64,000 nt of DNA from Zantedeschia hybrid cultivar. Its lineage: Eukaryota; Streptophyta; Magnoliopsida; Alismatales; Araceae. Below the pieces are notes generated by a model. That model was not told where the DNA came from. It ran no database searches and worked only from the letters and a program-made list of their open reading frames with translations. Positions 11,873 to 24,000 of this stretch are shown here, one piece after another. Within the stretch, counting starts at the first letter, position 1. Each line of letters starts with the position of its first letter. The translations under genes were made by a program, and so were the position numbers. The DNA is taken from assembly GCA_030544215.1 (NCBI GenBank), contig JARZZO010000013.1:40497196-40561195 (forward strand). The letters are read 5' to 3'.

Positions 11873-13489
11873 TTCTACGAATGGAGCAAGATATCGAGAA
11901 GTTCCTTCATGATCCTACACAGCAACAGCTGGAGTTAAAGCCATTGCCAAATTCCTACCTACGATTAGCAGCTTTTCGCATTGCTGATCATTACTGCCTT
12001 CAGTCAATGGTGGTCCCTGACAACAGTTCACCTGATGGCTCCAGTTCCAGAATTGTGTTTCGGAAAACATCTGAATGCTGTTCCCTCCCAATTCGTCTTG
12101 CAGACATCCCTGTTAACCTGCCCCAGGATGACAACAACGGCATTGTTAAGGTTGCAATCAAACAGAGGCCACAGAAACATTCACAGACCATAAACAGTGG
12201 TAATACAATTTCATCCAAGATGAATCTTTCTAAAAGTGTAGAAGAGAGAAAAGAGGAGTATAACAGGGCACGCGCTAGGATATTTAGCAGTAATAGTAGC
12301 AGTAGCAGTCGAGGGAAATCAGTAAGTGAAATGTCCTTACCAGATTCTTTCCAACAGAGCTCTGTAGTGCCAATTCAGTTGGAGGATAAATTTATTTCTG
12401 AAGGACCTGAAATGAATGCTGGCCTGGGTTTTGGCTATGCTTCTGGGGGAAGCAGCAGATCTAGGGGTAGGGCAGAGAAGGAGACTGTTGTCAATAGGTA
12501 CAACACAAGCAGCAGAGTTGCCATTTTTCGTGACCGTGAGATGGACCGGAAGGATCCAGACTATGATAGAAACTATGAAAGGTATATTTGTGCTGATTTC
12601 CTTGCTTATGGGTTCTCCTTTCATCCTTTTCTTTTTTAAATTTAGGTAGGAAACAATTATGGTACACATTAGAGAAAGGTTCCACATCAAATTGCTGGGA
12701 TTTTGGTGCCCCCGGTGCCTGGATGTATGTTGTTCATAGTAATTTTTCGTGGGTTGTTCCTTCTCAGCTTTTCTTTACCTTAATGAAAACAATGAGGATC
12801 TATTTTGATAGTCCGAGAGATGTCTTTTTAAGAAGTGAGCTACATTTTTTACTATTGAATCAAAATGTTTTATCATTTTTAAATTCTTCATGAATCTATT
12901 ATATGATAATTCTGCCTTTTTTTATAATGGATATCCTCTAGTCTATGCAGATATACTCAAAGGTTTGATCCTGGGTTTGGGTTCACTGGAGGAACATATG
13001 GCATTCAACCATTGTACACTCTGGCTGTGAACTATAATACAGAATTTCCACAACTTGGAGCCAGTCACAACCCCCAGATTTCTATCGACCGCCAGCCTCG
13101 ATCAATTCCACAGCACGTCCATGGATCTTGGGGGACAGCCTCTGCATCTGCTACACTTGGTTATGGCCCTCCAGAGGGATTGATGGCACCTTTCAGTGTC
13201 AATGCCTATGCTCACTCAAATTCTTCCATCTATATGCCTTCTTCCCAGTACATTGCGCCACCAAGGCCTGGAACAGGACTTATCCATCCTCATGAACATG
13301 GTCAGCATTTTGCACAGGTAACATTTATATCTTCTGTCTGTATTTAAGTAAACATTGGTGGTGTTGACATAATTACTAGGTTTATTGCATCCTCTGATTT
13401 TCCCTTTTTAGGGTGGAGGAGTAGGGACAGTTCGGAAAGTCTCTATGTATGGACCTTGTGACGACGAGGACCTCCAACTTGTAACATAG
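11873..13489 (+). CDS. R3H-SUZ domain protein, 3' part (last three exons)
   Basis: Predicted single-stranded nucleic-acid-binding protein of the plant R3H/SUZ family. Exons: 11873-12581, 12942-13317 and 13412-13489 (TAG). Every junction has GT/AG and the phases agree. Exon A starts LRMEQDIEKFL, passes through the R3H domain (SYLRLAAFRIADHYCLQ to IRLADIP), then a SUZ motif (SVEERKEEYNRARARIF) and a Ser-rich linker. Exon B encodes the conserved RYTQRFDPGFGFTGGTY and EFPQL block and a Pro/Ser-rich tail; exon C ends in DDEDLQLVT. The acceptor at 11871-11872 needs an upstream exon ending in phase 1, which should encode the usual DPFL-EAL-NPRHR segment. I could not find it in the window. The signature RxxxH of R3H reads RLAAF, with Phe in place of His. 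Frames are otherwise open, so the gene is partial here rather than obviously dead. Confidence 0.85.
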
Positions 13490-13561
13490 CATAGTGACTC
13501 ATTCAGCCAAGGTTGACTCATTCAGCCAAGGGAAGTACTTTTTCTTAGCTATTGATTCGAA

Positions 13562-14324
13562 TAGGGGTGTCAATGGGCTGGGCCAGGCCTGGGCCTGAAA
13601 AAGCTTAGACAAGGCCCTATTGTTTGCATAATGGCCCCAGCCTGGATAGTTCCCTTTAAACCTGATTTAGCCTGGCCAAGCCTCACTAGGGCTCTCGGTC
13701 TGCACCTGCAGTGGTGGTAGTGGTGGCATCCTCTGGTAGGACCTGGACAGCATCAGGTGGCGGTGGTGCACCCTCTGGAACATGGTGGTGGTGGTGTGGG
13801 CTCTGGTAAAGTGGATTGAAAGTGATGGCAGAGGGAGGGGGATGGCAGAGAATGGGATCTCATTCTGGTGTAGGGGTATGAAAGTAGAGGAGGGCGGGGG
13901 CAAGGAGTGACAGGATCTAAAATCGAGGACAAAAAGGGCCTGCCTGCCACACAAGGACGATGTGGACAGTGGCAACAGGATCTGGGCATCTGAGGGAAAA
14001 GGTGGCAGTGGGATGTGAGTTTTGAGGTCTGGTTGCAGAGAGAGGCGCCAATGAGAGCAGCAGGGACAAACACGGAATGGAGGGGCCTTAAGACGGGGAG
14101 AGAGGGGGGCGAGAAGGATAATAGCATGATATATGAGAGAGGACTGAGAAACAACATAGCACATGGTCCTCCGTCCAGGCCTGGCAAAGCCTGAGTTTGG
14201 CCCATGGTTTGGCTAGCTGAGCCAGCCTAACATAAAGGAATGGGCCATTTTGCATGGCCCAGGTTCTGTAACGCACAGGCTGCACTTTGTGGGCCTATGG
14301 ACTACCCAACCCATTAAATCCTTG
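13562..14324. mobile_element. hAT-like non-autonomous element downstream of the R3H-SUZ gene
   Basis: The left end is TAGGGGTGTCAATGGGC, a common plant hAT terminus. The right end (acccaacccattaaatccttg) is a diverged inverted match. Flanks are gattcgaa on the left and gattcagt on the right, a partial 8-bp duplication. The interior is GC-rich and holds a few overlapping open frames that I regard as non-coding. It sits about 70 bp after the R3H-SUZ stop, so it lies in or next to the 3' UTR. Confidence 0.5.
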
Positions 14325-15869
14325 GATTCAGTAAGAATAATAAGGTTAATTCTGAATTAGAATGAAGTACAGTCTACTTATGGCTGGGTAGGTTCGCTGG
14401 ATGGAAGCGGTTTCTGCTGGCCGACAGAAGGGAGTGGATTCCTTTTCTCAAGATACAATTTTTTTACTTGGGTTTTTGTTTGTTTGGTTTTTGGGGTACG
14501 TTAGTCGGTAGAAAGCAGATAGGGTGTGCTTACTTGGAAACACACATTGATAGCTTTACACTTGCTAGCACAAATTAATGGCTATACATTTAGTTTGTGA
14601 AATCCATGTTCTTCTGTGTTGTTAATGAGTAGTAGTATTCTTTGATAAATAAAACCAAATCTTGAGAGCTGGACCAGTACATTTACACCTTTCAAGATAG
14701 GAATTGAGTTTCATGCTAGCTTTTTGCTGATCAGTATCCAGCTTAAGAATTATTTTTTTCTTACTTACTGCTTACCTGGAATCTGCAAATTCAGCTACCA
14801 GAATCAAGTTTTGGATCAGCTCGGCCCCGCTGAGGGGCTGGGTGTGCCTGCACCTGTCAGTCTTAAGACGTAAACTTAAGGTTTGAAAGGCTATCTTTGG
14901 CATTCGTCTTGGACTGGCAGGAGCATGCAGGTGGAAGGCCCAGATTGCTGGAGCAGTCCACCTTTACATCCAAACTCAGAGCACTCCAACTTTCTTGGAC
15001 TCGAGATGTTTCCTGTGGCCAAAGATGGGAATTGCATCTATTCGTGGAAGTCCATGAGGCCATGGTCCTTTTTGTGGCCCACTGAAGAGAAAATGAAGAT
15101 TTGCTATCGTTGGATTGGTTGTGCCTGCCACAAGGTCTGCCACAAGCTTAACTCTACTTATATACTCTCTAATCTACCATTGATAAAGTGATTGATTTAT
15201 TTTCTTTTTATGTTTCAGCACCATGTACACCTGTTGCCACTGTTCATGCGACAGAAAGGTGGATTCCCGAGTCACTGATTTCAGGGACAACCTGACGACT
15301 AGCCAAATGCTCAGTAATTGCCTGTCTGTTTTATTGGACGCCGTTCAACCTCTTTATTATCCATGTTGGATGAGCTCTTACAAATATGGTGCTGACATTT
15401 CCGATGCAAGAAAAATGTGTATCATCAACCCTTGTCTGAATATACCTGTGGTGTGCGTAACGCATCTTTGAGAAACACAGTGCTTGTTGAGTTTGATTCC
15501 CTGTTCAGACGTTTCATTTCTTAATTGTCCTTTGTTCATAATCTGTATCTTCGGTTGGGCATGAAAATTGGATCTTTCTTGCGTATTCCCTCCATGCTCT
15601 TGCCTGATTTATGTGTGGCTCGTGCTGATGCCATTTGTGGCTGTTCATTGGCACCTCTTCACGACTAGCTAGGTGAATCATCTCTGCACGACCCACACCG
15701 GCTCTTTGCTCACTTGTCTTGTTGTGTAGCTTCACTTCTGAGCTTTTTGGCGATATTGTCGTGTTATTTTGCTGCATTGAAAGTTCCCTCCACATTGATA
15801 ATTTCGTTACGAGTAGATTTTGATGTGGTACAAATGTAGTGGATGAGAGATGGTGACATATTATTGAGG
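14325..15869. other. Unassigned stretch, possibly 3' transcribed sequence
   Basis: 14880-15480 has a more gene-like base composition and a plausible intron (CACAAG/gt near 15135, ttttatgtttcag/CACC near 15222). The encoded peptides match nothing I recognise. It could be a spliced 3' UTR of the R3H-SUZ gene or an unrelated transcript. Confidence 0.3.
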
Positions 15870-16022
15870 TACGGGTCACGTACCGTGCTGTTCGAGTCCG
15901 AGCTCGAGCCTAGGCTTGGGCTTGATTTGAGGTTCGGACTCAGTTCCAGTCCGATAATTTTTGGCTGAGCTGAATTCGAGTTTGGCAAAGCTCGGCTCGG
16001 CTCATTGCCATTGCCACCCCTA
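15870..16022. mobile_element. Truncated hAT-like element end
   Basis: The right terminus reads gccattgccacccctA. Inverted, this is TAGGGGTGGCAATGGC, a typical plant hAT terminus. It is preceded by GAGCTCGAGCC/GGCTCGGCTC-rich sequence of the same family. No matching left end was identified. Confidence 0.45.
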
Positions 16023-17978
16023 GTCCGGAGTTAGAACTTGAAGTGCATGGCACAATGTAAACCTAAAATCAACACAATGTTTGACACATGCTATACTGTT
16101 CCAACGGGACTCGAAGGACCATAAGCCAAAATTATTGATGCAATGAACAAACTGCCTAGGCCTTACAGGAGCACAGCAAGTATCAGGCCACTCCCAGGAT
16201 TACCTTTTTTGAATTATAATTTCTAACTCGAACTGTTAAATCCTCTCGATTACTACTCATAAGTCATCTATGGACCAAAAATCAAATGCATGTGATGTTT
16301 ATTTCTAAGGAATCAAAGATTTGCAAATTAGGTGATCTAGATAGTGTTGTTCATAGTATAGTCTATGATTTTTAAATGTCTAAACCAAATGATGTTCTAT
16401 GCACGTGTGTTTTTCATATCGATTTGGGTTAAAAATTAGAATTTGAATAAGATATTTTTAGGATAGGTGGCATAGTGCTTATGTGCCACCAGTAGCAACA
16501 GATCTCTCCATGTATGTATGTGTTTTTGTGCGTAACACCTCTCTCTTTATCAGTTCATAGATTTGGCCATTCTCTCTATATCAGTTTGCAGATTGGGTCA
16601 TCATGAAAATGGATTCAAATATTTTTACACATGTACTTTTAAACATATACGTAGCCGTGCGAACGGACGGCATGGTCATTTTTGACCCCATCCTAATATT
16701 AAAAAATAAAAAATATCATAAAAATTTAAATATTCAATTACTTCCTTAAGATTATTTCCGTCCATTGAAGTTTAATATTAATTGTCCAATTATGAAATTT
16801 AATCGTAACCATTTGATTGGATGTTACTTTTGATCTTCGTGATCGAGTGGTATAAAAAATAAACATGAAAAAATATATAAAAAAATATATTAATTATCCT
16901 TAAAATTATTCTCATCCCTTGAGATTTTAATTTTGAACATTGATTAAAGAGTTCAAACTCTGTGCGGTCCAAACCATAGTCCGCACCATAACATCCAGTG
17001 GCAACCAATCTGTCTAGGTATGTATGTGTTTTTGTGCGTAAAACACATCTCTCTCTATGTTAGTTCATGGTCATGATCTCTTAATCATATCAACAATTAC
17101 CCATATCTTCTTAGTCTGGTGGCCATTTGTTTGAGCTTCTTTTCATTTTAATTTTTCTAGCTATCTTAAAAAACATTAAAATCTTCCCACTACCTCAAAC
17201 AAACATCAAGATTTAAGATATTGTGTATCCTCATGGATATTCTTGATCCGAGTCAACTACTGCTCGGTTGGATTTGCTTTTAAACGTGCATTATTGCATG
17301 CCATAGTTGGAAATATTACGGCATATTAGCAAACAAGCACTCTCTACCCATTTGAAAGGGATTATATCCTATCAAGCTTCTAGCATTGACTTCCCCTGCC
17401 CAACAGCGGTGCCAAAGGGACCTCACTGACTTCTCAAAGATCGTATGTTCTTTTGTTAAGTGGTATGGTGATCATATATTTGTCTTTTTAACAAATATAT
17501 TTTAATTTAGATTTAAATGCTTAGATAATTTCCAGTGAAAGATTTTTTTTTTTTTTAATCACAGTGGTTGGATCCTTGGATCCTGCATGGCCGCAGTCGT
17601 CGGATCGCTACTGATGGGATGGCTTACATGCCAAATTCGTATGAACCTCAAGCTTGAGAACTTTTTTTCATGAAATTGTGATTAAAAATTTAAAGAAAAT
17701 CTTATTATCTGCACATATTACGTAAGACATTATTTTTGCCTCTTCCGAGATATTATCTCCCAGGACCGAGGTAAAATTTTGTCTTTTTAAAAAAAAACAG
17801 AGTCCTCGTTGAGAAGAGATGTTACACTCTATTTTTAAGTACACACTTATTTTTACAACATCCGACGTGAAACAAAAATGATTTACCATTTTTACGTCTC
17901 TACAATAACTATTTTCAAATACAAGTTGCGTCAACCAAGGCCTTAAGCCTCTGTCTCTAGGATTAATATATCTAGTTG
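16023..17978. other. Non-genic AT-rich stretch
   Basis: No gene seen. A diverged direct duplication is visible: tatgtatgtgtttttgtgcgta occurs near 16513 and 17021. The intervening AT-rich segments near 16720-16800 and 16900-16960 also resemble each other. Confidence 0.45.
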
Positions 17979-18835
17979 GGTGTTTGGTTGTAGTATAATA
18001 TTTTATGTAGTTTTGTTATAAAAAAAATTTAAAAATAAAATATATAATAATTTTAAATTATAAAATACATATAATTATCATGGCAAGAGCATGATAATTA
18101 TAAAAACAAGAAAAAGTATCCAAGCAAAAGACCATAGAATACCTACATACATATCCCCACATCAGTAGGGCCCCGCGGGTGGTATAGAGGGAGGGAGAAA
18201 AAAATCCCATTTTTCTGCCATTCCACCGTCTTCGAGCGTAGAAGGAAGAAATGGAGGAAGAATCTCGAAGGCAGCCTCCTCTCTGTAGGGTCAACAACTT
18301 TTCTTAGTGATAGGAGTGGAAGACGACGACACCAAGTTCCTCCAGAGATAGCGCCCGCTCGCCATGTCGGCACAAGTCCAGAACCCCAAGCTCATAGCCG
18401 ACCAGATCTACCATACACCAGATAAAGAAGCCCGTCAGAAGACCAGATCAAAGGATGGGGAAGACGATGAAGATGAAGACTTTCATAGGGTGGAGGAAGT
18501 TGTTCCCCTAGAAGCTCGAATCCGGCCATGGCATGACGACGTCCTCAAGGAAGCTCTTCACATCCCGGATTTGTTTGTGGTTGTTGAACTCTTCAGCGAT
18601 TAGGGTCAAGCAGGTGGCCCAGGCAATATCCATCCATAGAAATAGGGGAACATGCACCTGCAAGGTGAGGCCACCCTGTCCCTGTACCCAACATAACAAT
18701 AAACAAAGCAGGGTCCTCCCTCTTTTAAATTTCATCATGTTTTGGATAATGTCATTAAATACCTATTTTAATATATTTTTATTATAAAAACATATATTTG
18801 TAAAAAAAAGTTGCATTATAATACAACCAAACACC
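17979..18835. mobile_element. Harbinger-like TIR element carrying foreign sequence (Pack-TIR-like)
   Basis: The left end GGTGTTTGGTTGTAGTATAA (17979 onward) matches the inverted right end GGTGTTTGGTTGTATTATAA (ending at 18835) with one mismatch. The flanking triplets are ttg and tta, near the 3-bp T-A-rich duplication of PIF/Harbinger elements. The ends are AT-rich. The centre (about 18150-18700) is much richer in G+C and holds a 79-codon open frame, as if a piece of a gene had been captured. No transposase is present. Confidence 0.6.
18364..18603 (+). CDS. Hypothetical 79-aa ORF inside a TIR element
   Basis: Opens MSAQVQNPKLIADQIYH and contains an acidic stretch (GEDDEDEDFHRVEE), ending LFVVVELFSD. 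Third-position composition and the GC-rich leader upstream look gene-derived, unlike the AT-rich element ends. I recognise no family. The opposite strand also has an open frame (LTLIAEEFNNHKQIRDV), so the true coding strand is uncertain. It is probably a captured exon fragment rather than a functional gene. Confidence 0.3.
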   Translation: MSAQVQNPKLIADQIYHTPDKEARQKTRSKDGEDDEDEDFHRVEEVVPLEARIRPWHDDVLKEALHIPDLFVVVELFSD

Positions 18836-19062
18836 TTATAAAGTCGGGTCCACCAGCTAACACGTCTGCATAATTTGATCTCCAATCGGACAACTAAAAA
18901 AATTTTTAAAATAAAAAAACCAAACATCAAAGAAAGTAAACAAACACCCAGTGCCAATGAATAGTAAACGAACACATTTAATAGCCAAGCACAAAAAATT
19001 GACACCAAACATCTCTCCATGTTAAGCCGATACAACTTCTCACAAAAGGGCTTTTATAAAAA

Positions 19063-19396
19063 GAGTAATATTTGTTGCACGGTCCTGCGCCAGGTGCCAC
19101 CACACCACTTGATGGTGCAATACCCTGATTTTTTTTTTTTTTTTATAAAGTCTGGACCTCACATATTCCCATGTGCACATACAGCTGATCAGATGACCCC
19201 AAAAAGTTTGAAATATCAAATTGTTACTGGACTCGGCCCATTAAACATATCTTTTTTACTATTTATTAGATCAATTTTTATTTTATTTATTTCATTTTTT
19301 TTTGTTGTTCAATCAGAGATCCACACATATGGCGCATATAGGGCCTCACGTTAAGTTTTTTGGAAAAAAACTGCCAAATGGTAGCAAATATTACTC
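19063..19396. mobile_element. Mutator-like MITE, copy 1 (GAGTAATATTTG termini)
   Basis: Inverted ends GAGTAATATTTGTTGC (left) and GAGTAATATTTGCTAC (right, inverted). The flanking 9-mers ttataaaaa and tcatacaaa match at 7 of 9, consistent with a decayed 9-bp duplication. The interior has a long T-run and no coding capacity. Related copies lie at 59788 and 62340. Confidence 0.65.
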
Positions 19397-21019
19397 TCAT
19401 ACAAAATTAGTGCATGGATTGAGTTTATAAAGAAAAAAAGGTGCATGTACAATCCCCTGTTACTGATTCGCAACTACATCCGAAGTGAGTAGCATGGCTA
19501 AGTTGCAAGAAGTTTTGAATCAAGGGTGTCAAACCCCTCGTATGTTTCTAACCATAACCTATCAAGCTCCACTATTAATGATTTTTCTTCACGCACTATG
19601 ATCATCAACATCGAAAGGCATATTACAAAATCCATCAAAATCCTATGAAATAACTAGCAGATAGAAAACTACATCTTGCACTTTTTCTTTAGAGTTTTAG
19701 AGCAATCTCCAAATTCTTCACTAAGAAAGTCCAAACGAAGAGAAAATGGGCAAGATCAATGTTGGACGCTTTCACTTGAACACGACCTGTAAGAATGATG
19801 GTTTCAACTTTCAATCGACTTATGTTTCACTTCTTTGTAAGTTTGGAAGAACCGGATTAAGATTTGCCATGCATGTGAATTCTTCATTGCATGATAGGCC
19901 ATGGTAGGGATCTTAGTGAACTTAGATACAAGATACATTGGCATTTAGCACAGGTGCATGCATTGGAATTGTGCATGCGACACCAAGATCATTTGCTCTG
20001 AAGAATGACTAAGAGTATGGTACATCATCTTACGAGAATACAATATGGTGTGGATCATATTATTCGTGAGTTGAGAACGGTAGTTGAACTTTATGAGATC
20101 GAATCACCCGTTGTGCATATCTTTCGACCTTCGTGTATTGGATGTCTCATCCGCGCACTACAAACTACACATATACTGTAGCCTACCATATAGACTCGAA
20201 TCTCATCTCCACTATGGTGCATATATATAAACATCAATGACATGGGTAAACCATACTTCCATGCATTCAAATTATCGATTTGGCCAAAAGAAGATTGCGG
20301 CCTTTTCCTTTCTGCCAAACATTGGGTAGAATAAAAATCGGAATCATGGCATATGGCGCTTAGTACGCAAATGGGAAAAAAGAGCAGAAGAACCGTGTAA
20401 ATTGTTTTTATTCAGAGAATTCATCACACAAATGCAAAACAAGAATATGCCCAAGTAACGGGCACTGAAAACTCTCCAGTAAACCATGATATGATAGGAT
20501 AAATTTACAAAATTGTCTTGCTTAGCTTTTATCCTACATAATGGTCCTGTCTGGTTTGACAAGAAACACCATGAAACGCTGTAAAATACCATACTTTTGA
20601 AAGACATAAAATGCGATGTTCCACAGGGTTTTAACTTTTATGATATCTACATCAAAGAGAACAACCCCACAAATTGAAGTATTTCAATGAAAGAATTTCT
20701 CTACGTAGCTCGTATGAAGTTGCCATTGCCCCTCTGATTAAATCCAGCACCTACAATTATGCAGTTGCTGACTAGTAACCCAAAAAAGTTACTGAGATAA
20801 AAGTGGTATCAAAATTTTGCAGCATCTTTTCTTTATTGCAAAATTTGATGTACAAGAATTGATTGTGATTACAGGAACCACAAATGTCTAACTTAATGTT
20901 CTTGTAGTGTCACCCTCCTCAATTCCTTAAAAAAATAAAGGGCAAAGATTATAATTCAACACGAACCTGGTTATGTAATTCTCAGATCACCTGAAAAGAA
21001 AATCCAAAGGTAGACATCA
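19397..21019. other. Intergenic region, includes 3' flank of the DLDG1-like gene
   Basis: No gene seen. Because DLDG1 is read leftward and stops at 21020, its 3' UTR and poly(A) site should lie here. A minus-strand AATAAA-type signal (plus-strand tttatt near 20831) is a candidate. Confidence 0.4.
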
Positions 21020-24000
21020 TTAATGTCGTTTCATCTCCCGGAAGATATTGGCCACATTAGGAGATAGTCTTGGGAGGGTTTTGAATAGCTGTAGAACACA
21101 AAGCAAGAGATCAGAAGCATCAATGAAGATAAAAACTACTATGGCTGGACACAGTTCACTTATGCTATTCTGTGCAAAAGATCCACTCAAATCATCCATC
21201 TTTGTTGTAAAGTGGAAACTTTTGGCAATTAGATCACAATGTAAGAAGGCGAATAACATGTAACATTACAGGACTATATGTGACAAATTTTTTTAGTGGC
21301 AAGGAATCACATACAAATGGGAATGTTGAACTAAGACATTTGAATATGAGACCTACCCAAAGTTTCACACATGCATCAATAGCGACAGGAACAAAGCAAA
21401 CAAAAATGGTTATTGCAGCTTCATCAACTTCGAATCCGTAGTGTTCAAGAAGTACCTCCATCAAAACCTGCCAACCTGATTCGGAGTGATACCTGCAAGA
21501 GATTGAGATCCACTATTTTCAACCTGTCATGTCCAGTAATAATCAACGTTGGCAAAAGATAGAGGCAAGTGGAATAGAATGCAAAACAATAAATTTCCCC
21601 TCATATAGCAAACCAAGTGATATTTCTTTATTATCTTGGGAATCCATTTCCAGCAAAAGTAGCCCACTTTCATTCTTATAGGAAGCATAGTGACTAGTTA
21701 TAGCGTTCCATGACGTTCAGGTGTGGGTTTGTTTTATTTTGGGTGGACTTTGAGAACTTGGAATGAGCCCACAGGGAGTCCAGGATTTTGGATCAAGCGT
21801 GTGGATCCATTAATTGACCTCTTCTCTCTGACTTCGATCACTGTTAATTACGTCAATCAAATGATTGACAACCCTTAATTAATTGTTTGGCGATGCCCTT
21901 AAATATGAGTCACACACTAACACATCATAAGTTAATAAGTCGAAACCATGACTTATTATGCCAAGCAACCTTGAGACAGGTCACTTGTGTCTCTTTAAGT
22001 GGCTTTGCATCCTTAAAGGATACACATTAGCATAACACATCCATTAAATTCCTTTGGGCATCCTTAAAGGATGCTTAAAGGATGCACTTTTGCATGGCGT
22101 GTACGTAGAGTTCCTTTTTGAAATCCTTAAACGAGACTTAAAAGATGCATGCTTGGATGATATATCAATGACATTCCTTTTAAAATCCTTAAAGGATACT
22201 TAAAAGGGTGCATATTTGGATGATAAGCATGTGGCATTCCTTTAAAATCCTTAAAGGGTACTTAAAAGTAGAATTATTAAAGGATACTTAAAAGACTTAA
22301 AGGATATTAATAGGCCCATTACGAATTACTGAGGACCTCCAAATCCAATAAGTATCCTTTAGTGGATGTCCTTTATAAGCTCTAATGAACTATACCGATA
22401 ACCTTTAAGTATCCTTTAACCTAGAGGCTATAAGGACAATATGAACTTTTAGGTATCCTTTAACATGGTTCTAAGCAAACACACTAATGGTCCATTGAGT
22501 ATCTTTTAGCGTGGCCCATGGTAAGTTTTACTTAAAACCATTAAGGACCTTTTAAATGTCTTAACAAGGTTCCTTAGTCAAGGCCTAATTAACAAGAAAA
22601 CGTGGTAACTTTATTGAATTCATCAAATCAAAATTTCAATCATGATTTACAAAGTTTATTCAATTAGTGGCACATGGTTACCACTTAATTAAGATAACAA
22701 TATATATGACTCAAGGGAATATAAGTCACTACATGAAATGCAAAGCTCAAGAAAATATGAGCTTGCATGTAGGATCACTCAAACAAATGTGAGTGCATCC
22801 TCTAATCTAATGAACAATGGCCTTCTTGCCTTCAAAAATAAGTGGGTAACACTTGATCTTCACAAGAACTTCTCCAAAGCCTTCCCAAGGTCTCCCCTCG
22901 TGCCTCCTTCAGCAGACCCCCCCATCGGTGGGGGGTGGACTAGTGGACCCCTACCGATCCCCTTCTCTCTTCCTTCTTTCCTTTTCTTCTTCCTCCTCCT
23001 CGTTCCTTTTTTCTTTCATTTTTCTTCCTTTTTTCCTTTGCAAGACCCCCCACCGGTGGGGACTAGGAGTAACCGGTGGGGGGTTTGCTACCGGTGCCCC
23101 CCCCCCCCCCCCCCCCCCCCCCGAATCGGTAGCCTCTCTGTCTCCTCTTTTTTCTTTCTCTCTCTCCTCCCCTTTTTTTTATGCATTGGACCTCCCACCG
23201 GTTCTCATCTCTCTCTTCTTTATTCTTCTTCTCTCTCTTCCTTTATTCCCCTACCCTCTCTTCCCTTATTCTTCTTCTCTCTCTTCCTTTATTCTTCTTC
23301 TCTCTCGTCAAGTGGAACCGGTGGGGGTCCCTTCTCTTTTTTCTTCACCTCTTTTGCTTCTTTTTTATGTTTATGCCCCTTTTTTATTTTTCTTCCACCC
23401 TCTCTCTTTCTTTTTTTGCTTTTATGCCCAAACAGGTGGGTATTCTTTTCATTTGTTTCTTTAATAAAAATCTGTTAAACACCGGGATAATGGCAGAATG
23501 CTAATATATTTGATTTCAATGATCATAAGTTTTCTCCACTGTTCACAGATTGCATCGACGAATCGAAAAGATGAGTCAACATAGCTATAAATCCTCAAAG
23601 GATAACATAATGTTGCATTTGGGATCTTACCTAAAACAGATATTGCATTTTGGCAACAATACCTAAAACTGTTATTCTCTTAATTTTCTTAAGATAAGCA
23701 CACCTTTTTCTTTTGCCTTTTCTATTGTGTGCACTGTATACCAGCAAAATTCTGAATTTGTTTAGACAATTTGAACTAGTTGATAGCACAAGAACAGAGC
23801 AAGACAGCCAGCAGATGGTGAAAGTTTTGAAGCCAGTTGTCTTTCTTGATCTTTGTGCCAAATCCAGAACATCTCAGTGGGCAGTAGGGCTGTCAAAATG
23901 GGTCCAGACCCGTTAATGGCTCTCTGTTAACTCTACGTCTGGGTATATCCATCAACTCAATAAAAATTACACTGCCATATTGAACAAGCTTACAATCATT

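Larger units (their letters stand above)
21691..23578. mobile_element. LTR-like repeat-rich insertion in DLDG1 intron 5
   Basis: The termini TGACT...AGTCA are inverted, and the flanks gcatag / acatag match at 5 of 6. This is suggestive of a solo LTR but not a clean 5-bp duplication. The interior holds a 62-bp tandem array, a pyrimidine-rich tract and CCCACCGGTGGG palindromes. It has no credible gene: the long frames across 22738-23504 are translated low-complexity (Ser/Phe/Leu/Pro) sequence. Confidence 0.4.

Noticed and set aside
13667..14205. Two overlapping 150-165 aa minus-strand ORFs
   Set aside because: They lie within a hAT-like element, overlap in different frames and are compositionally biased.
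22738..23504. Ser/Phe/Leu/Pro-rich ORFs of 107-246 aa
   Set aside because: Translations of a pyrimidine tract and C-run in three frames; low complexity, no domain.
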